In this document: piece after piece, positions 33,600 through 44,799 of the stretch
How the letters are laid out: every line of letters starts with the position of its first letter
Position numbering within the stretch: the stretch's first letter is position 1
NCBI GenBank assembly: GCA_022695795.1
Contig: MU404103.1
Coordinates: 124,001-188,000 of the forward strand
Source of the DNA: Biscogniauxia marginata
Taxonomy: Eukaryota; Ascomycota; Sordariomycetes; Xylariales; Xylariaceae
DNA: 64,000 bases
Direction: 5' to 3'
Notes under the pieces: generated by a model
What the model was told of the DNA's origin: nothing
What the model saw: the letters and a program-made list of their open reading frames with translations, nothing else
Databases searched by the model: none
Position numbers and translations under genes: made by a program

Positions 33600-34238
33600 A
33601 TGGATAGTCAGGCCGGCCACGCGGCAGTGCTTGACCTGAGCAAGTACCCCACCGCACAGAAGCTAGTCGAAAGATGCAGCGAATTCTTTCAGGAGGTCGA
33701 AGATCTGTAAGTCCCAGTGATGCTCAACTCCGAAAAGGGAAGATCAGCTCAACTAACGCCCACGTCCCTCTTTAGCACGCCGGGCAAAGGCCTCGAGGCT
33801 CGCCTGAACAAGGAGTACGGCCCCGGCAACCCGTACTACGAGGATATCTGCCGGTTGGTTCGCCAGGGCCTCGACGAGGGCTGGGTGGCAGAGACGGAGC
33901 TCAACGGACGCATGTATCGCCGGGGTAAGATAGCCCTCCCCAGCGCCGAGACACGCTACTTCAGCATCACGACGGTGTACATGGATAGCCAGGACGTGTT
34001 TGCCGGACAATACCACGCGCACCCGTACGGAGAGATCAACTGCGTCGTTCAGGTCGACGATACGGCCGAGCTCGAAGGTATGAGCGGGTGGCAGGGCGCT
34101 GGCTGGACGTCGCCTGGGCCTGGAACTCATCATTATCCCCGGGTGCGCAAGGGAGCGCTTGTCGCTCTGTTCTTTTTGCCTGCGGGGCGGATTTCGTATA
34201 AAGCGCAGCCGGGTACGCCGCAGCCTCCAACTATATGA
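33600..34238 (+). CDS. PnbB/DUF4863-family protein (4-hydroxylaminobenzoate lyase-like)
   Basis: Two exons (33600-33706, 33776-34238) with a 69-nt intron holding a good branch site (AACTAACG) give 189 aa. The N-terminal part is helical (SKYPTAQKLVERCSEFFQEV). The C-terminal part is cupin-like with a His-rich motif GQYHAHPYGEINCVVQ, then GWQGAGWTSPGPGTHHYPRV and ALVALFFLPAGRISY. This layout matches the DUF4863/PnbB family; the bacterial member PnbB is a 4-hydroxylaminobenzoate lyase in nitrobenzoate breakdown. Fungal members are mostly uncharacterised, so the substrate here is not known. It is the first intact gene right of the transposon island, about 750 bp from its edge, and shows normal GC-rich codon use with no RIP damage. 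Confidence 0.7.
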
Positions 34239-34876
34239 AAGAGGATTTGCTAGGAGGGCCGAGCACACGATCTTCAATTGTGAAGATGTTTATATCGTTG
34301 AAAGTTTCTATCAAGGTGTTGTTGCATGGAAATGGAAATCGCATGTCGACGGTCTTGAGCTGTATATGACAATCAGGTTTGCTTGTAATGATCAGAATGA
34401 TTGGTAGTAGATCACTCTCTCGAATGGATTTTCGTATATCGTACATCAGAATCGATAGAGAAACGCAGTTCTCTCATCTCATAATCTTGCCCTTCCTAGA
34501 GCTAAGTAAAGGAAGAGTGGTGATGAAACAGCGGCCTTCGAAGCCTTTCATGATCTATGCAGTAGATATAATATGGTGCCATCGCTATAATCTATATTTG
34601 CCGGAAATGACGAAAATCGCCGATTTAATTGAGTCGGAGGACGTACCTCAGTAGCTTGCCCGCCTATTTCTTGAGATCCATCCAAGTGTACAACGCGATC
34701 TGATTCCTGGGATGGACGTTACTATCGAGAAAATCTGGGCGGAAATCAAAGTCATACTAACTAACATCAGTTCGCTGCGAACTAGCACCAAAAATGGCAG
34801 ATTCAGTGGGAGCCACTTGAAATATCATCATCGATTTGCCAATAAGGCTCAGAACTCACCACTACAAGCCGCAGCG
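34239..34876. other. Intergenic between convergent genes
   Basis: Contains the 3' flanks of the DUF4863 gene and PET117. Only short frames without domains. Confidence 0.5.
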
Positions 34877-35194
34877 CTACTGGTTGGGCAAGTTCTTCGT
34901 CGGTACCTCAGAAGGCGATTCGCTGACAGTTTGTCCCTTCTTATACTCCTCCTCAAGAGCCTTCTGCATCTCGAAGTCAAGCTGGCGCTCCTTTTTGATG
35001 CGCTGCTGCTCCATGTCCCGAACGACGCCCTGGTGCATAGCCTGAGCAGAAAATTAAGTATTCACACCTTATACACACACACATGTATATACACATACCT
35101 CCTTTTCGAATTTCTGCTGGAAATGCACGAAGACGATAGTGCTCACGGCGAACATGGAAGTGCCAAAGAGCGTGAGCTGAGAAGCGCGCGACAT
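34877..35194 (-). CDS. PET117: Cytochrome c oxidase assembly factor PET117
   Basis: Two short exons, 35194-35099 and 35041-34877, joined over a 57-nt intron, encode 86 aa. The N-terminal helix (SQLTLFGTSMFAVSTIVFVHF) is the single membrane/targeting segment of Pet117. The conserved core AMHQGVVRDMEQQRIKKERQ followed by LDFEMQKALEEEYKKGQ is diagnostic of the family. Pet117 is a small mitochondrial inner-membrane protein needed for assembly of cytochrome c oxidase, where it acts with Cox15 in heme a synthesis. Each exon is too short to stand out as a frame, so this gene is easily missed. It is divergent from the V-ATPase subunit G gene, with an AT-rich patch between them. Confidence 0.88.
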
Positions 35195-36023
35195 GGCGGA
35201 CAGCGGGTAGAGACGGCGAGTAAAGTTGATGGTGGGCTTGAAAAGGGGAGGGGATTAAATATTATTAACACTGAATCCTTCACAAGGTCATATCTGTTAA
35301 TAGGTACCAAAATCTTGGGTAGATCAATTCGGTTTACCGTATAGAATTGGTAGCTTATAAAGTCTTCATTTGTATTGATGTGGATATCGGGGGGAAAATC
35401 ATATGGTAGAATAAATTTGTGTAAGGTGCGAAAGTTTCCGAATATCGGATTCAGCTGTTCCAATTGGTAAATACTACTACTACCTAGGTAGCACCTGTAA
35501 GGTGCTTGCCGGGTAGGTACCTTAGGTATAAAGGGTGTCGCTAGGTATTTTTCCGCCGGGACTCCTTAATATAAACGATATTAAGTCTTGCAAGTTTTAA
35601 GAAACTATTAAAATATTTTTTTTTAAAAAGAATTAAAGAATTAAAAAAACTATTTAATTATTACAAATAAATAATAAATAATATATTAAATTTAACTTAT
35701 ATTTAGAAATATAAAATATTTGTTGGTTTAAAGTTATTAACATTAATTTGAAAATTGCGGGGCCCATCACCCATGGTAGGTAGGTACCTAGGCACCTAAG
35801 GTTGAGGCATGGCCGTGGTTAGATCCACTTGCACTTGTGGTGCGTCCCGGCCATCTGTGGATAAGTGAGGTAGCTTCTCGAATATCATCCTACATCATCG
35901 CTTGTAAACATCCGAAAACCACGTCAATTCCTCTCTGCAACCGTCCTCTCGTTGCCCGGAAAACCCCTCCGTTGTGTCTCGTCCTCTTCCCACTACATCC
36001 CTTTTATAAGAAGAGTCCACAGG
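35195..36023. promoter_or_regulatory. Divergent promoter region PET117 / V-ATPase G with AT-rich patch
   Basis: Contains TACCTA-type repeat clusters at 35481-35535 and 35775-35801, which bracket a very AT-rich patch (35560-35755) like the RIP island in composition. The patch is probably a short eroded transposon relic lying between two housekeeping promoters. Confidence 0.5.
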
Positions 36024-36667
36024 ATGGTATGTGCATAACTGCAACGGATCAAGTCTTGGAGAGACAAGATAGAGCAGCATAGCTAACGATAGTCATGCAA
36101 TCCAACAGTCGGCCCAGAACTCGGCAGGCATCCAGACCCTCCTTGACGTACGTCCATCTCTAGCTATCCAGATACCTAAATACGAAATATGATATCGAGA
36201 ACGAGAGCGGAAAGTAGCAAAAGCCCCGACTAACATTCGCCGTATTATATTGTAGGCCGAGAGGGAAGCTTCCAAGATCGTCCAGAAAGGTGCGCATCGT
36301 ATACTATACACACGCCTTCTATCCTAGCCCGCAAAGGAAATAATTATCTAACAATTACGCCTCACAGCTCGAGAATGTATGTTCGCCAGGCCCAGCCCAA
36401 TTATACCTAGTCCGGAGCTATATACACGAAGAGTCCCCCCGCTCTGGTCTCTCTCTATCCCCTCGAAGCTGTAGCGGACGACGTGGAGGAGCTAACCGAA
36501 AAGCTATATAGTCAGAACAAAGCGAGTGCGCGAGGCCCGCGATGAGGCCAAGAAGGAGATAGACGCATATCGCAAGGCTAAGGAGGAGGAGTTCAAGAAG
36601 TTCGAGTCAGAGGTACTTATCACACTACCATTCGCCAAACCCTCTCTTCATCAAGAAACTCCAAGCC

Positions 36668-36713
<46 letters not shown>

Positions 36714-36901
36714 CTTATTAACATGATTCCTCTCCCCAGCATACCCAAGACAACAAGCAGGCCGAGGACGAGGCCAACAAGGAGGCCGACGCCAAGATCA
36801 AAGAGATCCAGGCCGCCGGCAAGAAGAGCCAGGCTCAGGTAGTCGACGACCTGCTCAAGGCCATCTTCGAGGTCAAGCCCATCCCGCCTTCGGCCGCATA
36901 G
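36024..36901 (+). CDS. VMA10: V-type ATPase subunit G
   Basis: Subunit G is part of the peripheral stalk (with subunit E) of the vacuolar proton pump. Six exons join in phase: 36024-36026, 36109-36147, 36256-36289, 36368-36376, 36512-36612, 36740-36901, total 115 aa, the usual length. The start codon ATG stands alone in exon 1 (ATG|GTATGT), and exon 4 has only 9 coding bases. The N-terminus SAQNSAGIQTLLDAEREASK is the conserved opening of the family, followed by the R/E-rich coiled coil (RTKRVREARDEAKKEIDAYR) and AKIKEIQAAGKKSQAQVVDD. The intron at 36613-36739 contains a TA/GA microsatellite. The small exons were inferred from protein conservation and splice sites. Confidence 0.9.
36669..36715. 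repeat. (TA)n(GA)n microsatellite inside an intron
   Basis: About ten TA units are followed directly by about eleven GA units, within the last intron of the V-ATPase G gene, ending some 25 bases before its 3' splice site. Confidence 0.9.
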
Positions 36902-37270
36902 ATGGACGGCACCCAGAACTTGGACAGGCCGAGATCCCGGGAGTGATTTGGAGAATGAAAGCAAAGGAGGGTCGAGTCCGTTTGTTGGGGGGGGGGGGGG
37001 GTTGCGAAAATGTACCTACTCTAGTATCGCGTAGGAAGGGAAGCTAAACGATAAAGGCGACCGTGACGCATATTGTAGACAGGCATCAGACGTCCTCGAT
37101 AGGGCGGTTCAAGACACTCAATCCATAGGCGCATACCGGCGATGATGTCCACATAGAATTATGTAGTTGGGAACGGGGTCCCACACTGCCAAGCGAGAGC
37201 TGGCATGCGTACGTAACATGGTATTATTTCATGATTACTTCTCCTATCGAGGGTCTGTCTTCTATTACAA
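36902..37270. other. Intergenic between convergent genes, with G15 run
   Basis: Holds the 3' ends of V-ATPase G and CTNNBL1. A run of 15 G occurs at 36987-37001. Confidence 0.6.
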
Positions 37271-39172
37271 TTACTGCAGGAACTCGACTAGCGTCGACAG
37301 CATCTCCCTGGTGTCCTTCCCCTCCGCGTCCTCCGCATCGATGCCCTCAATCTGCTCCTGTATCGTGTCCTTGATGACGTCCAGCGTCTCGTCCCGGTCC
37401 GCGAGGAGCTTCTTGATCGTCCTCCGCGCGCCGTCGTCCTCGGCTACGAGCCAGGCGAGGACCACATCCAGCGTCTGCAGCGAGAAAAGGCCGGCGTCCA
37501 GCCTCCGCGAGAACCACTCGTCAGCCATCTCCTCCTTCTCCGAGGCCGTCATGCGCGCCTGCTCCGCCCGGATAGCCTCGTCCATGGAGGCGAGGCGCGC
37601 GGCGTGCTCCCTCCGCAGCCTCACCAGCCTCTCCGTCTTCTCGTAGTCCTTCTCCACGAACTTGGCTAGTGTGCGTATACGCTCGCCCGATTCGCCCGGG
37701 AGCAGCCGCAGCATCGACGCGAATATGCCGATCAGGTGCTCTACCATCTGGCCGGCGTTGTTCTTTTTCATGAAGAGAGTAAATATGTTCTTCAGCCCGC
37801 CGGCCTCGACGATCTTCTGGCAGACGTCGGCGCCCGGGCCTCCCGCGGCATGGTCTAGGAGTCGTAGGGCTGCGGCTTTACTCATCTTGCCCTCTTTCAG
37901 CATGATGAGGCATAGCTCTACACCCTCGGCCTTGATAAACTTTGTTTTTCCCTCGGGCTCGTCCGCCAGGCATGCTAAAGCTTCAAATAAATTTTCCATG
38001 TATTCCTCCTCTTCGCCGCCCTTCTCCGGATCCCGTTTTCGATAGGCGGCGACCAGCTGAAGCATGATATCGACGGCATCCAGACTCGCAAGTTTCCTCC
38101 TGATCTTGGACGAGGTCTGCACTAGTATTGCCAGCACCTCGGCAGCGTACTGTTTGTTCTGGCTCACCGTGGACTCCTTGGCCTGTGCCCTCCGCAGCAG
38201 CCATTTGAGTAGCTTCTCCTGTTCTGCAACCTGCTCCGCCGTGGCCGTCCGTCCGCATAGGTTCTCTACTATGCTCATTGCGTAATACACGCCGCTCCGA
38301 TCGGCCTCCTGTGCCTCATCTAACCTCTCAAAGTTCGACACGAGCAGGCCAAGCAAGTCGGCTTCAACCAGCGCGTCGACCAGCGCATTCCACTGCTCTT
38401 CCTCAGCGGCGACATCCTCGTCCGTCAGCTCGTTAATGATCTCGATGGCGTCGATGGCGATATCTGTATTCTCGTGCGCCAACAAACTGACCAGGCTACC
38501 CGCGCAGCCTAGCCGCGCGAACTCTGGGTACAGGTGCGGATGCTCGGCCAAAATCGACAGCGCCTTGATGTCCGCGTCCAGGTCGGCCTCGCTTGCGATG
38601 AACTTCTGTGGCTCGTTCTCGAACCGTGCCCGCAGCTCCGCGTTCTTTGTGATCCGTTTCTCAAAGTTGAGCGCCGTCTTGCGCAGCCATGACGTATCGA
38701 TATTCTCCGGAGCAGCGGCGGCCTCGTCGTCGTCTTTGCCGTCCACATAGTCTAACACGTCCGTCTCCTGCGCCGTTATGCCGCCCCCGAAGAACCGCCC
38801 ATCTTCATCATCGCCATCATCGGGAGGTAGTTCGGGCCCGTAGTCTTCGTCTTCGGGCGGTAGGGCTGGTCCTGCTTCGACGTCCTCGTCTCCTGCTGGT
38901 TCATTCTCGACGCGTGCGTGGCGGGGGCTGTGGCCGTTGAGGCGCGCGGACTTGTAGACTTCGTCTGTTTGGAGAGGTTGAGATATCAGTCAGCAGATGC
39001 TATAGGCAAATACATCAACAGAAAGCAACAACCTACTGGGATCTCGAAGAAGCTCTAGCTTGCGTTTGTTACCGACACCGGACGCCTAACAAATACAGCC
39101 GTTAGAAATAAAGCGATGGTGGATAAGGCATGGAATGCAACCCACCTTGAAGAGCTCGTCTATGCTGGTCAT
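37271..39172 (-). CDS. CTNNBL1: Beta-catenin-like protein 1 (CTNNBL1), spliceosome-associated armadillo protein
   Basis: Three exons, 39172-39146, 39085-39037 and 38964-37271, join in phase to 589 aa, close to human CTNNBL1 (563 aa). The start TSIDELFK begins exon 1; exon 2 gives ASGVGNKRKLELLRDPN. An acidic linker follows (LPPEDEDYGPELPPDDGDD), then the conserved entry DTSWLRKTALNFEKRITKNA and an all-helical armadillo-like body with signatures EIINELTDEDV and YYAMSIVENLCGRT. In animals the protein binds CDC5L and the Prp19 complex and is a nuclear splicing-associated factor; the same place is expected in fungi that keep it. Plus-strand frames over exon 3 are GC-rich shadows. It is divergent from the histidine-phosphatase gene. 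Confidence 0.93.
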
Positions 39173-39685
39173 CTTGCGGGCGATAGATTTTCATAGATTT
39201 TCAACGCTATAGCTACAACAGGTGCCCTAAGAGAAGTGAAACTAGGTGGTAAAATGAATGAAGCTTGAAGCTCGGTTAAAGCTCAGTCGCAGCTCTAGGA
39301 AATTTACGACTGGGGAAGTTGACATGGACTGTGTAGAGAAGGCCAGGATTGACACTGTGACAAACTGAGAGCAGACCCGTGCCTCGCACAGTGCCCCGTA
39401 CCTTCGGGGCATGTCCTGCAGCCGTCGGCGCTAGAAAAGTACCCTATAAAACCCAGGTCACTGCGATAGTCTACCTACCTACATAGTAGGTACCTAGGTA
39501 AGCATTACATAGACCAGATAACCCTGTCTTGCGAATACCTACCTAGATTTTGAGCCATTATTATCTGTATATAATAACCAGTTTCGCTCCTTTTTTTCTT
39601 CTCTATATATTTCTTTGCTGGAGTCATATTAGAGTGTATTTTCTAGACAGATAGAAGTGTACCTATAAACCTCGCTTGCACACAA
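39173..39685. promoter_or_regulatory. Divergent promoter region CTNNBL1 / phosphatase
   Basis: 513 bp between two start codons. It contains a TACCTA/TAGGTA cluster at 39471-39500 and a pyrimidine-rich stretch (about 39588-39617) upstream of the plus-strand start. Confidence 0.55.
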
Positions 39686-40601
39686 ATGCCTCCCACGCTC
39701 GTTCTCATACGCCATGCTCAGGCGTTACACAACGCTACTCGTGAGTGAATCCTCATTCACAACTACTAGTACTGATTTCTCATCCCGACTAGAGGACTAC
39801 TCAATACACGATCCCGACCTTTCAGAGTTGGGACGGAATCAATGCGTACAGTTACGCAAGGGTCTCATAGAGGACCCCATAGTCCAGAAAGCCGAGCTCG
39901 TGATAACCTCGCCTATGCGTAGAACTATCCAGACGGCTTTGGGCTCTGTAGACTGGCTACTAGAGAAAGGGGTTCCGATCCAGGCTGATGCTGGATGGCA
40001 AGGTAAGGAGACTCCATGACGGTATGCTTGCTTGACCGTTGGATAATATCTCACGTGCTCAAGTGACGAACTGAGAACGAGATGCAACATACCGTAAAGG
40101 TTTCGTAGACTTCACCCGTACCTCCATAATCATCTGGGCACGAATAATTAAGCCGTGTCGGTAGAGAACTCAAATAAGCCCTGTGACACGGGCAGCCCCG
40201 TTGCCACGCTGGTCGAGGAATTCCCGGTTATCGACTTTTCGACACTCGACCCCGTGTGGCCGGACAAAACCTCGCCGGCAGGAAGTCACTACCACTACAC
40301 GAAGACGGCGCTCCTCGTGCGCGCCCAGGCGTCGCTCAAAAAGTTGTACGAGCGGCCCGAGAAGGTCATCGTTGTCGTCTCGCACTCGGCTTTCATGCGC
40401 CTCGCCGTCACAGGCTGCTGGTACTTCAACGCCGACTATCGCATCTTCGACTTCGCGGAGATGACGGGCCCCGGGGACTCGTTCCGCCTCGAGCAGCATG
40501 CCTCGACGAAGGAGAAGGGCGGCGGTTTAGGATTGAGTTGGACAGATCCGGTACAGCTTGGTTCAAATTTGCCGGAGGAGCTCCCAGAAGCCGAGACCTA
40601 G
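39686..40601 (+). CDS. Histidine phosphatase (phosphoglycerate mutase-like) family protein
   Basis: Three exons, 39686-39740, 39793-40002 and 40165-40601, give 233 aa. The catalytic RHG-type motif appears at residues 9-11 as RHA (LVLIRHAQALHN), with H10 as the phosphate acceptor. The loop SPMRRTIQTAL supplies the conserved Arg. The second catalytic His lies in VIVVVSHSAFMRLAVTG near the C-terminal third. Fungal relatives of this size are cytosolic phosphatases of unknown substrate rather than glycolytic mutases. The second intron (162 nt) is longer than typical; exon 3 resumes at ENSNKPCDTGSP, as in relatives. RHA in place of RHG is a common variant. Confidence 0.88.
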
Positions 40602-42289
40602 AACGCAGAAAGAGGTCGGCGCGAGGCTGGGTGCGGCCAACTAATTGGATAGAAAAGGCACTCTTGGATATTGTCCGAGCGTAGATGCGAAGGTCCTCTC
40701 TCTCTCGTGACCTTCGGGCTCACGCTCCATCAGTTGGTATCAAAGTGGCCACTCATACATAGGTCGACAAACAAGTTAGGAGTTGGCAGGTAACTTCATT
40801 TTCAACGTACCTATGCACTCTTCCGCTTAAGATTGGGGCCAGTCGAAAGATACCTACCTATCCATATACCTATGTACCTATGTACCTATACCATCCCTCC
40901 ATTCCAACCCTGTCGAATAGGTAACTTCTTTACCTACATACCTAGGTACATGTAATACACATATCCGCCCCCCTGGCCCGTCAATGTTCTCGACGTCTAC
41001 TCCTAACCGACCGTTGACACTTGAGGGTTGGAGCTAGCTAATCTCTCTAAGAGCAACAACCCGCGTTTATCGATCCGATTCTGTATGCAAATATAAGAAC
41101 CCATTTCTCTCAGCTTCATGTTCGTACTAGATCGGGTAAAATCGTTACCTTGCGAGGTCATCTATTTGTAATTAACCAGTAAGATGTTTTCCGAGTTCGA
41201 AGAAGCAGGCAAGGTTCCTAAAAGCCGGCGAGCAACTCCGCCCTGCATGTCAGCTCAAGTAGGTAACTGGCTTGGCTTCAGTCAGCTTTCCGTTCTGCCA
41301 CCTTCTCGCGTATCGATTGAGGCAGTGCAGTCCTTTCCGCCCCGAAGTTAGAAGGTCGATGGATTACTTTGATGCGCACAGCCTCGGAAGATTAGATGAT
41401 GATTGACAGTTTCACATCGGCGATACAAACGAAAGCACGGAATAGGGCAGTCTCTATTTACCTAGGTACCTAGCTTATAACCGTAGATATACATTCCTTC
41501 TTTTCTTTTATACCTACCTACTAATAATTCCCTATTAATTAATACATCTAACTAAATATTTAGGTATATCCATGTAGTTATAATACCTACCTAGTTTTGC
41601 CTACATGTATCAAATCGTATTAACTGCCAATGTATTGCGTTGGCCGAAGGCATGCCTTTTTGTTTGTCTTATGTACGTAGGTACCTACCTAGGTGTGTCT
41701 TAAAATAATAAATTCAGATGGCTCCCTCCCCCTTCCCCCCCCCCCCCCCCTTAGCATTTATAGAACTGCAAGGTACCTAACCTAACCTTGCGTAGGTAGG
41801 CTAGGTACCTACGCGAGAGGGAGTTGGAGGATTCGCCTCGCGGTCGTACAAATCCAAGTCAGGGAGGTATACGGTTTAGCGTACACCCATAGGTTCGTTT
41901 ATATGCTTGCTGTACGACCAATCAACCCGACCTTAAGCTGCTACTTCGTCCTTTTCGTACTTCTTACATGTATTCAACCCCGGTCGTCCCGCAACACACA
42001 ACCTGACAACCCATACCTGTCAACGTCCTTCCATGCAGCTAACATCAGCCGGGGGGAATCCCATCGACTGTGCACATCGATCGTTTCTTTTGTTTGTTTT
42101 TTATTGTGAAATGTTATCATTTCATTCCACCATCCTTCCTTCGTTTCCACTCTTTACGCCATCCCCAAGTTGTCTTTGTCTTTGACTTCGACTTCAACTT
42201 CGACTTGATTTACTTATCTCTTATCTCTTTGCGCATGGTTTTGGTTCTGCTGCCGGCGGTATAATCTCGTAAGCGGCAGACTACAAGCC
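40602..42289. other. Long intergenic region with TACCTA repeats, C16 run and leader of the GH76 gene
   Basis: TACCTA/TAGGTA clusters occur at about 40849-40950, 41451-41720 and 41771-41816; a run of 16 C lies at 41735-41750. The last 300 bp before the GH76 start are T/C-rich with repeated CGACTTC/CAACTTC units (42184-42206), typical of a fungal promoter and 5' leader. The small frames at 41903-42264 have no domains. Confidence 0.55.
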
Positions 42290-44032
42290 ATGTTGCCATC
42301 ACTCGTTTCTCTACTCTCATTCACACCGATTGTCGTCTTGGCGGCGCTGGAAGTCGATTTGGATTCTCCAGGTAGGACGGTCTACTTTGCTCATCACGGA
42401 CACTACCGACATCGCAATCTGAGCACTACTCACACCATCTCCCAGACTCGATTAGAAATGCAGCAAAGCAGGTGGCCGAAGACTTGATGTCCTACTATCA
42501 TGGCAATGAACCAGGCCATGTACCAGGCATTCTACCTGGACCGCCCCCAGATGGCGATTACTACTGGTATATACCATCACATATCTATCTACAAAGGGTC
42601 CTGGCGGAAGTTATTAACCAGAACACTAGGTGGCAAGGTGGCGCCCTCTGGGGTGCTATGATAGACTACTGGCGCTGGACCGGCGACGACACCTACAACG
42701 ATCTCGTCTACGAGGCCATGCTATTCCAAATAGGGCCGGATAAAGACTTTATGGACCCTAACTGGACCGCCTCCCTCGGCAATGATGACCAGTCATTCTG
42801 GGGCATGTCAGCTCTTGTTGCTGCCGAGAATAAATTCCAGGACCCCCCCTCGGATCAGGCGCAATGGCTAGCTCTAGCTCAGGCCGTTTGGACCGAACAA
42901 GCTTCGCCGGATCGAAATGACGATGAGTGCGGAGGAGGTCTTAGATGGCAGATCTTCGCTACTAATAGAGGATATGATTACAAGAATAGTATGCAGAAAA
43001 TGTCGCGCGCACATGAACACTCCTTCTCCTAACCCCCCAACCTTATATAGCCGGGATCTACAAAGTCATAGTTCAAGTACTGATCGCTCATGGATATAGC
43101 TATCGCGAACGGCGCCTTCTTCAACATGGGAGCCCGCCTAGCACGATATACGGAGAATGACACATATGCGGAGCGGGCAACAGAAACTTGGGACTGGCTG
43201 ACGTCGGTCGGATATATCGACAAGGACTACAACATCTTTGACGGCGCACACGTCCCGGAAAACTGCACAGATATTAACATGCAGCAGTACTCATATAATG
43301 CGGCGGTCTTGCTGCTAGGAGCAGCACATATGTATAATTACGTGAGTGGTCTCCCCCTCCGCCCTAACTTTACTGAGCAGATGAGGTATGGCGACTGGCA
43401 ACATACAGCCTATGCCCACGCGAAACAAGGTCTAAGGGCTCGCATATGACTGACTTAAACATCTCCCAATATCACAGACCAATGCCAATCAAGACTGGGC
43501 CGATCGAGTCGAAGGCCTTGTCGGGGGCATCGAGCGCGTCTTCTTCCCTAATGGTACCGCATACGAGCCCTCGTGCGAAGCCGGGTTCTGCACGACTGAT
43601 ATGTTGAGTTTCAAGGGGTACCTGCATCGGTGGCTAGCAGTGACAACACAGATCGCGCCCTTCGTGGCCGACCGTATCATAGGTGTACTACGCACATCGA
43701 CGCAATCTGCCGTCTCCCAGTGCACCGGTGGCGATAACGGCCGTCAGTGCGGCTTCCACTGGACAACTGGCATATATGATGGCGTCACGGGTGCGGGTCA
43801 ACAGATGAACGTCCTCGGCGCACTGTCATCACTACTGATCGACAGTTCTCATGCCCCTGTGACGAACCAGACGGGTGGTACGAGCCAGGGCGATCCCAAT
43901 GCTGGTAGTGGCAAGAGTACTAAGCAGGAAATGAAGCCCATCACAGGGGGAGACAAGGCCGGGGCGGGCGTCCTGACGACGTTCTTTATAGGATTGGCGA
44001 TTGTAGCATTAGCTTGGATGATTTGGGACTAA
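42290..44032 (+). CDS. GPI-anchored GH76 mannan endo-1,6-alpha-mannosidase (Dfg5/Dcw1 type)
   Basis: Four exons, 42290-42371, 42446-42988, 43100-43341 and 43478-44032, join in phase to 473 aa. A signal peptide ([20 protein letters not shown]) starts the protein. The GH76 domain fills residues 28 to about 410: [20 protein letters not shown], then [12 protein letters not shown], the paired Asp in [17 protein letters not shown] where GH76 enzymes have their catalytic carboxylates, and [19 protein letters not shown] Ser/Gly/Thr linker and a hydrophobic tail ([20 protein letters not shown]) fit a GPI anchor. Fungal Dfg5/Dcw1 homologues work at the plasma membrane, linking GPI-anchored glycoproteins to the wall. 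Introns were set by frame and homology; the second acceptor was chosen to restore the frame. Confidence 0.92.
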
Positions 44033-44799
44033 TTGGTGGTGGCGAGATGGTGCGTAGGAGGATTTCTTGTACAAGTACTTTGCATATCCGATCTGCAGCT
44101 GATTGGGCACAACTAGCATGAATGATAGACGGTCTAAACGGTATGACTGGGCTTGGGTTTATGTTTGTTCATATCTCTATTTATCTATGTCGTGGCTGGA
44201 AACGCCGCCATATTATAGGGCTATAGAATGGGGAAATGACGCCATGGATCGTCCCCGTAGGCGTAGGATATACAGTGACAGTGTAGTAGAGGAGAAATTA
44301 TTCAGCGACCGCGATGATCTCGGCTATCTGGAGATCCATATCAACTTTTTCTAGGCGCAGAAACATCCGCGTTCAGACGAGAAAGAGAGAAAGAGAAGAA
44401 GGAAACATGGAAATAATGTTGGTGGAGTTTTTGGGATTAGTTATTTAGTTGTGTTATGTATATACTAATACCATGACGTGTCACTGCAAGTTGCATTTCC
44501 ATGTGAGCCATCTCACTTTCGTCGCCAACTTACGCTCCTTTCTTACTCCGATATGCCTAGGTATTCCTGAGTGACAGAAATAACAGCTCATCGACGTGTA
44601 ACTAGAGCTCGTGGCAAAAATTAAGTTCAGCATGCAAGGTCATCCAAAGAACTAGTAGCATACGAGGAGTCCAGCTATCTAATGATATGGGCCGGTATCG
44701 ACGGAGATAATATTAAATATCAAGTATTAGAGAGTATCCTTCACAGCTCTCCGTTGCCCAACATGGCCCCGTCTGCAGTCACTGCCCTCATCCTATTCC
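44033..44799. other. Intergenic between convergent genes
   Basis: The 83-codon frame at 44103-44354 lies in the 3' flank of the GH76 gene and has no domain. Nothing else seen. Confidence 0.5.

Noticed and set aside
37167..38940. Long plus-strand frames opposite CTNNBL1
   Set aside because: They are low-complexity Ser/Arg shadows of a clearly conserved GC-rich minus-strand gene.
39741..39792. Early stop in the phosphatase gene after HNAT
   Set aside because: It lies in a 52-nt intron with GTGAGT donor; removing it restores the family sequence.
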